From NCBI RefSeq assembly GCF_020379485.1, contig NC_063448.1:10439726-10503725 (forward strand): 64,000 nt of DNA, written 5' to 3'. The translations under genes were made by a program, and so were the position numbers. The notes beneath the pieces were generated by a model. The model did no database searches, was not told the origin of the DNA, and saw only the letters and a list, made by a program, of their open reading frames with translations. Positions 54,856 to 64,000 of the stretch are shown in pieces. Position 1 is the first letter of the stretch, and each line of letters starts with the position of its first letter. Origin of the DNA: Brassica napus (taxonomy: Eukaryota; Streptophyta; Magnoliopsida; Brassicales; Brassicaceae).

Positions 54856-57181
54856 TCAAAGGAGTGAAGAAAACTTTTCATCTGCTGATTTCATCTGTTT
54901 TGAAGATGGAAAGTCCTTGGCAGAAGAATCATCATGAGTTGATGATGATGGTGATGGTGATGGTGATGGTGCATCATCAATGTATTCTGCAAGTTTTCTC
55001 TTGTTAGAATGGCTTAAGGTTTTGCAATCCTCTGCTTCATTTCTCATTATAAGTTCTTTTATTCGCTTTACATCAGCTAGTTTCACCGGTTTTAACAGAA
55101 AATCCTCTGCTCCTTCTCTCAGACATCTGAAACGAAAAACAAGATAAGCCACATAGGTTAGATCATAGTGAGACAAAAAATGATCTACTTTGTATTATTA
55201 CACATTTACAGAAACACTTACTGTTCTATACGAGGTAAGATGTTCTCGGATGACATAATCACAACTGGTATTTCTCTGAAGACGGAAGATTCCTACACAT
55301 ATCAATGGAATTTGTATGAGCATTAGATAAGATTTATTTAAAGAGTTTTCTCAGATTGATAAAATCAAAACATATTATTATTATTACCTTAATCTTCTTG
55401 AGAAGATCATATCCTGTTAGTCCTGGCATTGAGTAATCCGTCACTATCAAATTCACCTTCAAATCCTGTTATAAGAAATATCACACAGGATTGTTTATGA
55501 AACACTTCAACAAAAATCAGATCTTAACTACTACCAAAACAATTAATAAATAAGGTCTTGTATTTTTTTTTTTGTAAAAATATAAATAAGGTCTTGTTAT
55601 TATTATTTTCCTGACAAGAAGAAAAGAGCAAAAGTTGCAAGGTTCTATCCTTAGACCATCTCCAATGTATTTCTCTATTTTTTCCTCTATAATAGAGAAA
55701 CTCTATAATAGAGGTGAGTTTCTCTCCAATGTATTACTCTATTTTTTCCTCTAAAAAGGAATATTCTTGAAAGATTCTTTTTTTATTTTACATTTCACAC
55801 CTCTAACTTGTAAATGTTGAAAATTAACCCATTCATTATACTTTTTGAATTTTTTTCATAATATTGCAAAAATATTTAAATTAAACATTTTATTACAAAA
55901 ATACATTAGACAAAAAAAATAAAACAAAGTACCATTATCTAACAATCATTATTACTAATTTTTTTCCCATAAATGATCAATTAATGCATTACGAAGTGAG
56001 AAATGAACTTCTTTATCTTTGATTTTTCTGAATCGACTTAGAAACTCTTGGAATCGGTTATCTTCATTATCTGGTATTTGGACTTCCGGAGGTGGAGCTT
56101 CTCTTCTAATTCCAATCGGTGCATCGAGATCACGCTCATCCTCAATAATCATATTATGTAAAATTATACATGTAGTCATTATATCATGTAGTACTTTTTT
56201 TTTCCAAAAACGTACCGGTCCTTTCACAATCGCAAAACGTGATTGTAAAACTCCGAATGCACGTTCTACATCTTTTCTACATGCTTCTTGTTGTGCTGCA
56301 AAATATTTTTTCTTTGGACCTACTGGCTCATGAATAGTTTGCACTATGGTTGACCATTTCGGATATATACCATCGGCCAAGTAATAACCCATATTAATAT
56401 GTTGTATTGATTAATATTTAAATAAAAAGTTTTTGACTTTTAAATAAAATAATAATTTTTTATTTTATTTTAATTATAATTGACTTTTAAATAAATAATA
56501 TTTTTTATTTTAATTATAACTATAGTTATAAAAATTAATAATTAGTACGTAACCAAAAAGGTGTGATTTTATATGTAAGAATTGTATTTCTTCGTACATA
56601 AGTATTTTAGTTACAATCATAAAATATTAGAGTACTATTTTGTAAATAAAAAAGTTTGCCTCTATTATAGGGGAATGCTATTTTTTCCCCTAAATATAGA
56701 GGAAAAAATAGCAATCTCTATTTTAGGGGAAGAAATAGGAGTGGATTGGAACTGATTTTACTCTATTATAGAGTTTAGAGGCAAATATATGGAAGGGTTG
56801 GAGATGCTCTAAGTTAGAGGATCTATCAGTAACCAAACAGATTTGTAAAGAGAGCTACCTTAAGACCAGAAGCTCCTTTGTCTCCATCTAAGCCAAGGTA
56901 CTGCAAAGCCCTAGCCCCACTCTCTACAGTAGTCACTGAAACAACAAATAAGATTTTTATTTAGGCAAAGAACGACACCCACACATCAGAGAAGGGAAAA
57001 CATCGAGAGAGTGAGACTCATATTGTTATATACCTTTACAGGCTGAGATTCTCAGCAATCTCTCTATGACTTTACGATCCACAATACTATCATCGACGGC
57101 AAGAACATGCAACTCTGGTGAAGTAACTGACATATCTCCACCGGATGGGATCTCCATCCTCATGACCTCACCAACTGCCAT
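54856..57181 (-). CDS. ARR7: Type-A cytokinin response regulator, ARR7-like
   Basis: Five exons on the minus strand: 57034-57181, 56859-56935, 55388-55465, 55222-55292 and 54856-55126. All borders are GT/AG and the total is 645 bases, 214 aa. The receiver domain carries the acidic pair (AVDDSIVDR), the phospho-acceptor Asp in IVTDYSMPG and the Lys in LLKPVK. A short Ser/Pro/Asp tail (with a Pro-Ser repeat) follows, and no DNA-binding domain, which defines type A. The start [12 protein letters not shown] is as I recall ARR7 rather than ARR15. Type-A regulators are phosphorylated by His-phosphotransfer proteins and dampen cytokinin signalling. Intron 2 is enlarged to 1.39 kb by a transposon. 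Apparently functional. Confidence 0.92.
55654..56809 (-). mobile_element. PIF/Harbinger-type element remnant in ARR7 intron 2
   Basis: Inverted ends GACCATCTCCAA and TTGGAGATGCTC are the typical Harbinger/MITE termini. Flanking trinucleotides are TTA and TAA, one base off a perfect duplication. Subterminal TCTATAATAGAG repeats occur at both ends. It contains only the last third of a transposase, so it is an internal deletion derivative. Confidence 0.75.
55955..56392 (-). pseudogene. Harbinger (HARBI1/DDE_Tnp_4) transposase C-terminal fragment
   Basis: 145 codons from [11 protein letters not shown] to stop. It holds the second catalytic Asp (YLADGIYP) and the Glu motif ([19 protein letters not shown]), then a C-terminal tail. 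Full-length proteins are near 400 aa, so the N-terminal region and first Asp are absent. Transcribed in the same direction as ARR7. Confidence 0.85.
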
Positions 57182-57320
57182 TGTTAACTCAGAAAAGAGA
57201 TGAAGACTGGTTGTAATAAAACGAAGAGGAAGCTTTGGATTAAAGGGAAAGAAAAATCTCAGAAATCAATGTGATGTGATGGAGTAAGAAGAAGTAGAAA
57301 GAAAAGTTAGGTTAGGTGAC

Positions 57321-57332
57321 ATAAATATAAAG
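57321..57332 (-). promoter_or_regulatory. TATA box of the ARR7-like gene
   Basis: CTTTATATTTAT on the minus strand, about 140 bases upstream of the ATG. Confidence 0.55.
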
Positions 57333-57928
57333 AGGTGGGGTTGGAGTAGAGAGATTCGGAAAGATCGGATTTTGCTGGTGAGATCTTTGAAGAGGAAACA
57401 AAATCTTACATTGGGTCAAGTGTGATGTTGTGTGTTGGAACTTGTCAGATTTTTTAAATATGTTTTTGTAGTAATAATATTTTTGTGTCTGAAGGTCAAA
57501 ATCTTTGGGCACCGAATCTTTTTTAAGATTTCGAACATCTTTGTTTGGTCTGTTTCTTTCAATCCGACAGCGACTACTCGCTCATGACGTGGAACTTTCC
57601 TTCTTCTTTTAGTAATTATCTCTATTTTTCGTTATAGACCAGTCGACTAAAATAATCACCGATAATCGTTTTAAATCCTTTTCGTTTATTTTTATTTAGT
57701 CCCCTAGTTTTTTTTTTTGACTGATAGTCCCCTAGTTAGACCAATTGAAATACCCAACTTGATCATACAATCACAAGCCAATATATATTATTATTTTATA
57801 AATCGACATAATCATTTATAGAGATAAACTCTTATATTTTTGTATAATAATATTTTATAAAATTTTATTGATGCTCTATTAAATTCGAATCCAAATAATG
57901 ATGCCATAACTTTAATCTATGCTCAAAA
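57333..57928. other. ARR7 upstream region
   Basis: AT-rich promoter-side sequence. No gene or repeat recognised before the SINE. Confidence 0.5.
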
Positions 57929-57942
57929 TGGATTATTTTAAT

Positions 57943-58171
57943 TTTTTTTTTTTTTTGCTAACCGAGTATCCTAGCCCTACCGAAATGGTCCAGACTAGAG
58001 ACCGAAGTGAGCATGGACGCTGCCAGGGCGTCACCATGTGGCTCACCGTGTAACGGTCTTCGGTCTCGGGTGCTGCAGCCCACATGTAAATTCCGCAGTG
58101 GCCAAGACTCGAACCCAGGGACGGACACTTCCAGCTGGAGCTCCTGCACCACTAGAGCAAAGCAACTTGGT
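57943..58171 (-). mobile_element. tRNA-derived SINE
   Basis: 229 bases. On the minus strand it has a pol III A-box-like TAGTGGTGCAGG (58143-58154), a B box GGGTTCGAGTC (58106-58116) and a 3' poly-A (plus-strand T run from 57943). A perfect 14-bp duplication TGGATTATTTTAAT flanks it (57929-57942 and 58172-58185). Confidence 0.9.
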
Positions 58172-58185
58172 TGGATTATTTTAAT

Positions 58186-58509
58186 ATACTCTAAAACTTT
58201 GGTCTTTTATTATATATTCAAATATTACGAGGTTAACTTAAGCTTCTCTTGAAAATAATTATTTTTCGGCAAAAGGGACATTTATTTAATTGTTGACATC
58301 GTTTTCAGTTTAGTTTCCTTTATTAAATTATGTTTTTTGTGTGTGTAAAATGCACTCTGTTTAGTGGACCATTGTGTGATTTGTGAATCTCATTTGCTTT
58401 CTGGACAAAATCTTGACTGAAAATAAAATATGGAAAAATAATTGGGATGAAGATCCTTTACGTGTCTCTATTTCATTTTCAACATATTCTACCAATAGCA
58501 AGATGAAAG
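58186..58509. other. Spacer between SINE and MITE
   Basis: AT-rich; nothing recognised. Confidence 0.5.
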
Positions 58510-58517
58510 GCAATACA

Positions 58518-59332
58518 TAGGGGTGTCAATTCGGGCCGGGCCGGGCTGGGCCGATCCAAACCCGCTAAGCCCGTAAATATTTGAGTCTGGCTCGGCCTGG
58601 TCCAAAAATATTTTGGGGCTAGAATTCAAAGCACGGTCTAGTTCTTGTAGGGCTATTGGGCTTTTCGAGTTTTTTTGGGCTTTTCGAAAAATAATTTGTC
58701 ATTGTCACTTTCATCGTTTTAATATATGTTAATTTTCATTAAAAAAACAGTTTCATTTTTTGTTTTAAAATATAAAATGAGTTAAAAAATTTTTTTATCA
58801 AAAATATTTTATTTTTTCGTATGCTTTAAAAACATATTATAAACAAACCAATTTAATATGATTTAAATAATCAAATATAAATTAAAACTAAACATATATG
58901 AAAACAAAATTTATGATAAACATGGTCAAACGTTTCATACTTTGTATATTGAAAAAAAAACATGTCGTAGATAAAAGAAGAATGTACATTTGCAAAATTT
59001 AAAATGTGACAATACTAATAATGATCAAACAATAAAATCATTAACAACTTTTATATTTACTTTATTAGAGTGGATAAAAATATCAAAATAACATGCCAAT
59101 ACTAATAATCGTTTGGATTGTAATAGCAATAATATTTAAGTTAAAATATAAAATTTTAGATTTTCGGGCCTGACCTAGCTCAAACGGATTTAGGCACAAA
59201 ATACCCAAAGCTCAGATGAGTTTAGTCCGAAATGCCCAATTTTTTTGGGCTGATAAGACTAAATCCAAGCCCGGCAATTTTCAGGGTTGGACGGGCTTGG
59301 ATTACGGACTAGGACCCAGTTCGACATGGCTA
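58518..59332. mobile_element. hAT-type MITE (815 bp)
   Basis: Starts TAGGGGTGTCAATTCGGGCC and ends with its imperfect inverse (CCAGTTCGACATGGCTA). A perfect 8-bp duplication GCAATACA flanks it (58510-58517, 59333-59340). The ends are GC-rich with GGGCC/CCCGG words, the middle is AT-rich, and no transposase is encoded. Eight-base duplications and TAG...CTA ends fit hAT. Confidence 0.85.
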
Positions 59333-59340
59333 GCAATACA

Positions 59341-60258
59341 TACACGATTTTGTTTCGAATTAATTAGTCATGCAATAGACTATGTCGGTATAAATTGCAA
59401 ATATACAAAAAGTAGATTACATATAAACGTATATCACAGACTATAAATGAGTTCCTACATAATATTCATAAAAAAAAAGTAGAAATAAGACCCAGAACAA
59501 CATAGGTTATATGATAACTTCGGTAACGATTTGTTCGTTTTTTTTTTTGTTTTAACATGATTACCAAACAAAAAACGTAGTCATTTAGCTAGATAACCAG
59601 CATTTAGCTGGGGGCCTGGGGTGCTATACTTCTAACGTAGAATCTTCAAAAGTTATGGAAGAGATGATCCTTTAAAGTTTATATTACTTAAAATCTTCTA
59701 GCTAATTGTGAGAAAAATACCTTATAGCCAATTGTGAGAAGACTTAGTCAACATAAAATAAAAGATTTGGTTTCATAAAATAAGAATCATACAGTTTTGT
59801 CCATATCGATTTGATAGGTATCTGAAAATAAAATTCCAATACGATGGCCTTAACCTTTTCTTTTGGTTGAAAATAAGACGGCATTCACACCTAAAAGCTC
59901 CGAAGACAGAATTGTTTACAGATACAAGTCAATTAAAAGTTATGGAAAAGGAAAAGTAAAATATTGTGATGTTTTCCGCACGTTAATCATTTATTCTTAC
60001 GATCTTAAGGACGATGGAGCCGCCGCTAAGGTTTTAAGGCGATTTTGAAGACGATCGCGGATCTGGCCGTATCTCATCGTTTTGGCTCGTTTCGAAGAGA
60101 TCGGCAGGTAGGAAATGAGAGGGAGACTACCGTTTACCGTGTTAGCATACCACATAACCTAGTTTTGACGAAAGCGTGATCCAAAAGAAATCTAGGCTTC
60201 TGGTTTTGATACGACTATTTCCCCTAAATAGAGTGTTTTTGATCGGTGCTGCTCAGTT
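59341..60258. other. Spacer and probable LINE 5' region
   Basis: AT-rich to about 59,990, then a GC-richer stretch (GATGGAGCCGCCGC) likely to be the LINE 5' untranslated region. The LINE's exact 5' end is not clear. Confidence 0.5.
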
Positions 60259-62211
60259 ATGTCTCAGTCTAGTGGTACCAGATACAGAGGGGAAAGCTCA
60301 CGATATGTGAGAAAACCTACACTTGAAGAACCATAGATCATAAAGGTCCCGACTTTTGACTACTCGGATCTCATCGAGAGAAGTTTAAGCTTACACTCGT
60401 TGGAAGGATGTTCCATAAGGATGGTAGAAGTGTGGATGCGCTCCTGAAGCACATGCAAAGAAGATGCATCTGGGACGTGGAAGGAAGAGTCAGAGGAACC
60501 AATAAGTTTCAACTGGATTTTGAGAAAGAGGAGGACCTCCAAAAGGTTTTGAATAAGAGACCTGGCCACTTTAATAAGTGGAGCTTTTCCCTCGAAAGAT
60601 GGATCCCAACAATCAAAGAAGATTTCCCCAACAACATGACGTTTTGGGTAGAAGTGGAGGGGATCCCAAGCCACTACAAAAAAAAAGAAAAAACATTCTG
60701 GAGTATTGGGAAAGCCCTTGGCACTGCAGATAAGGTGGATGTCCAAGGGAATCGACTGAGAGTTTCCATCAATGGAGATGAACCCATCCACTTGGAACGA
60801 AAAATAAGTTTTGACAATGGAGATGTGGTAGCGGTAACCCTAAAGTATGAAGATCTTCATCGCTACCGCTACACGTGCAGGAGAATATCTCATGAGGAAG
60901 GTACATGCCCTGAATTGAATGAAGATCAACGGGAACGTAATAGGATAGCCAGATTAGAAGTTAAGGAGAAAGAAGAGATAACAAATAGAGAAGCCTTTTC
61001 GATTCCACTTCTTCGCAAGGAAGGGCGGGCTCTATCACCACTGCAGGAAAGGAACCAGCTAATGAATCAAAGAGAGAGCGAAAAAAGATATCAGAGACAG
61101 TCGCCAAAGAAGGATTCATTCACGGAAAATGCAGACCTCTGAAACTCAATTTCTGAAAAACGTGCCCTGCACTCCAAGAATGTGTGGAACAGAATTGAGA
61201 AGGGAAATATGGAGAACTATCCCCGGAATCGGGAGAGATACCATCCTTACCAGTAGAGACGCGAACATTCTTCTTATAGAACAGAAAGACAGAAGCCCCC
61301 TACAGAATGGCGGATCAGAGGATCAAATAGACAGTCTCGAGAGCAGTCTTATAGGAGGTCTGAGACCGGAAGCTACAACACAAGAAATGGATCACCATCG
61401 GATTCAGCGAGAACAGTATCTGATTCCTATCTTCCTATGAGATATAACGATCGGGAACGCTACAGGGAGCAGGATAGACAATCCCAAAAACTTCGATACA
61501 AAACCTGGATTGGAATGGAGACCGGTGCAGAGATCAACATAACCAGTGAATGAGAGGGCCTCTGTATGAGCTCATGATCATGCCTTAGAGAGACGCGAAA
61601 TTGTAGAAACAGATGAGGAAAAAAGAAGAAGAGTTAAAGGGAAAGCCCATGCTATAGACGATGAAGGAATTCCACGTCGTATGGTCGAGGGACCATCGGA
61701 TGGCCCCCTGCGGATCAGAGAAAGAGAAGATGGAGAAACTGCTCGCAACCAGACGGATCAACTTCAAATATCAAGGATAAATAAAGATAATAATACAGAT
61801 GTAATCCCTCAGACTGAGGGGGCATTAGCTAACAGGAGTAATGAAACTCCTGAAAGGAGAAAATATCAGGAAGAAGATGATGTCTCAATGGAGGATGGAG
61901 AATTCAATAAGATGGTAGACTACTACAATGAGCTTGGTATGGCTGAAGAAATGATCGACGAGGATGACATGTTGGATGATATAGTGGTGCCTGAGACACA
62001 AATGATGGCTGTAGAATCAGAGAACGAGCAGATTGAAGCAATAGCTCAGCTTAGGCAGAAGGTGATATCCAAAGATCATACTTCAAACACAAGGCAGAAC
62101 AAAGACCCCCCGGACCAGAAACAGAGTACTCTACCACATGACGGCAGAATCGAACAAAACACTCCAAGGGGTCTTCTAAAAGGGCATGAGAAAACATGTG
62201 TGAAAAAGTGA
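60259..62211 (+). pseudogene. LINE ORF1 (DUF4283/zinc knuckle), damaged
   Basis: Starts MSQSSGTRYRGESS at 60259. TAG at 60334 and a frameshift near 60,380 precede the long frame 60408-61142. That frame holds the DUF4283 domain (WDVEGRVRGTNKFQLDFE, then FSLERWIPTIKEDFP) and a knuckle region YRYTCRRISHEEGTC in which the expected first Cys is Arg (CGC for TGC). Further shifts lie between 61,140 and 61,680. The acidic C-terminal part is open at 61681-62211. ORF1 proteins coat LINE RNA. This copy cannot make a full protein. Confidence 0.82.
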
Positions 62212-62440
62212 CTCCAAGAAGTCGTGATACTAAAGGTATTGCTGCATCTCGAAAACTGGCGGCCAAGGGACATATGTCACCAATGAGCAAGGGGATGAAG
62301 AATTCTCGACCTCCAATGAGTGGACGCCAAGCAGCAAAGCAAGTCCCCCACTCTGGGGTATTTCCCTCTGCTTTAAAAAGTAGAAAACCAGTGTCTCTTT
62401 CAAGTTCGGTGATGTCCCAGAAACCACCCAGTACGCATAT

Positions 62441-64000
62441 ATGAGTGCAATCGCATGGAGCTGTCAAGGGGCCGGAGCCTACTTGACCAAGAAACACCTG
62501 AGAGAGTTGCATCGCTGTTTTCATCCTACTTTTCTTTTTCTTTTTGAAACAAAAAACAATTTTTCCTTTTTGCAAGACTTTATGTCGGAGTTTGGTTATG
62601 ATCATTTGTTCACCGTCGATCCTGTTGGGCGTAGCGGTGGACTAGCTTTGTTTTATATGGATGCTTCTGATGTGATTGTTAACTTTTCTAATAATCGTAT
62701 GATTGACATAGAAGCACATATGGAAGGGCACAAGGTTTTTATGACCTTTGTGTATGGAGATCCGGTGATTGAATACCGAGAGAATGTTTGGGAGAGGCTG
62801 CTCAGAATAAGTTCTAATAGAACTGGTGTGTGGCTACTTATGGGAGATTTCAACGAGATTACCAGTAATCTAGAGAAGAAAGGAGGCAAAAAGCGGCCAG
62901 ATTCGTCTTTCTTGCCGTTTAAAAACATGTTAGCAGGATGTGGAATGATTGAATTCCAATTCATGGGAAATTATTTCTCCTGGGCTTGAAGAACGAGAGC
63001 GGGACGAGTCCAATGCCGGTTGGATAGGGCACTTAGCAATGAAGATTGGCATAACATTTTGTCCCACACTTATGTGGAGTATCTGCTGCGATGGGGATCA
63101 GATCACATGCCGATATTGGCGAGATTCCAAGCTCAAGAGTGCAAAAATAAAAGAAACTTCAAGTTCAACAGGAATTGGCTAAGAAAGGAAGGTTTTTTCG
63201 AAGCAGTTCGGGAAGAGTGGGATAACCTACGATCGGACCCAGCGTTGGAACTGTATGATAAATTAAAAAAGACAAGACAGTCGATCTCAAGATGGAAAAG
63301 GCGAAATCCTACCAACAATGCATTGCTCATCGAAGAGTTGAAGAAGCAACTGAATAGCGTGCAAAATGATGACCTCCTCTCCAGCGGAGAAGAACTAGAA
63401 TTAAAATTTAAACTATGCGCTGCATATAGAGAAGAGGAGTTATACTGGAAACAAAAGAGCATAATCCTTTGGCTCCGAGGAGGAGATCGAAATACGAGGT
63501 ACTTCCATGCAAAAACTAAACAAAGAAGAGCACGCAATAGGATCACACGACTCAAAAACTCAATGGGAGATTGGGTTCATACTGAAGAAGAAATAGAATC
63601 AGTGGCGTCTGGATATTTTCAAGAATTATTCACATCATCAAACCCATATACGATCGAGGACACAATCCGGTACATTACCGCGTCAGTCAGCGAGGACATG
63701 AACCAAGGTTTACTAAAAATCCCTCTTGATGAGGAGATCTGTGATGCAACCTTCGCCGTCAATCCTGAGAAAGCCCCTAGACCTGACGGTATGGCCAGCC
63801 TCTTTTATCAACGATTCTGGAACAACATTGGGAGTGATGTGTGTGCCATGGTAAAATCATTCTTTGAAACAGGAGAGCTCGATGATAGACTTAATCAGAC
63901 CAACATGTGCTTAATACCAAAGACGGACATGCCGGTTTCTATGACGGAGTTCTGCCCGATTAACCTCTGCAATGTCAGATATAAGATTATATCCAAGGTC
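62441..64000 (+). pseudogene. LINE ORF2 endonuclease/reverse transcriptase, one stop, partial
   Basis: ATG 62441 (MSAIAWSCQGAGAYLT). The apurinic-type endonuclease carries FLFETKN, GRSGGLALFY, LLMGDFNEI and, after TGA 62987-62989, SDHMPILARF. Past that stop the same frame is open to the window end: a coiled linker, WLRGGDRNTRYFHAKTKQRR, then the start of the reverse transcriptase (NPEKAPRPDGMASLFYQRFW, LIPKTDMPVSMTEFCPIN). The usual GPDG is RPDG here. The protein nicks target DNA and copies the element RNA. With only one visible stop it is a fairly recent loss; the rest is outside the window. Confidence 0.88.

Larger units (their letters stand above)
60259..64000 (+). mobile_element. L1-type LINE, 5' part; runs off the window
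   Basis: ORF1 (gag-like) and ORF2 (endonuclease then reverse transcriptase) in the plant L1 order on the plus strand. The window ends in the early reverse transcriptase region, so RNase H and the poly-A tail lie outside. Confidence 0.9.

Overview
This is a plant nuclear sequence, almost certainly from a Brassicaceae species. The evidence is GT/AG introns, plant-only gene families, and the order of the host genes. That order recalls Arabidopsis thaliana chromosome 1 around At1g18960 to At1g19050: MYB tail, germin-like protein, zein-binding/MYOB protein, MYB-related tail, small defence-type protein, type-A response regulator ARR7. The locus numbers are from memory. No bacterial operons, phage, plasmid or CRISPR sequence is present. 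Most of the window is transposable elements lying between and inside these genes.

Layout. 1-13,106: a head-to-tail array of gag-only LTR retrotransposon units (LTR-int-LTR-int-LTR-int-truncated LTR, about 4.21 kb period). It lies inside an older Ty3/gypsy element whose antisense ORF and 3' LTR remain at 13,107-15,508. 15,509-19,293: truncated MYB tail, germin-like protein (-) and MYOB-type myosin-binding protein (-). 20,669-28,565: a Ty1/copia element with target duplication AGTTC, a dead integrase site and a LINE remnant nested in its leader. 28,738-33,121: a MYB-related tail, a broken two-domain phytocyanin gene (-), two MITE-like elements and a small conserved gene (+).

35,548-54,630: a 19-kb Mutator-like element (9-bp target duplication TATGATTTT) carrying a ULP-protease-like gene (+) and a MuDR-type transposase gene (-), tail to tail. 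The ULP gene is split by an 11.1-kb CACTA element (36,675-47,803, target duplication TCC). The CACTA element holds a Tourist MITE, a 3.9-kb Helitron and a young, apparently intact copia element. 54,856-57,181: an ARR7-like response regulator with a Harbinger remnant in intron 2. 57,943-59,332: a SINE and a hAT-type MITE. From about 60.2 kb to the window end: an L1-type LINE with a damaged ORF1 and an ORF2 carrying one stop codon.

The genes expected to work are the germin-like protein, the MYOB protein, the small 85-aa protein, the ARR7-like regulator and, among transposons, the copia element at 42.6-47.2 kb. Nearly every other coding region carries a visible lesion. The main biological content is a readable layering of insertions, plus several unusual transposon structures: an ORF running through the polypurine tract into the LTR, an antisense ORF with its own TATA box, palindromic LTR repeats, and a tail-to-tail ULP/transposase Mutator element.
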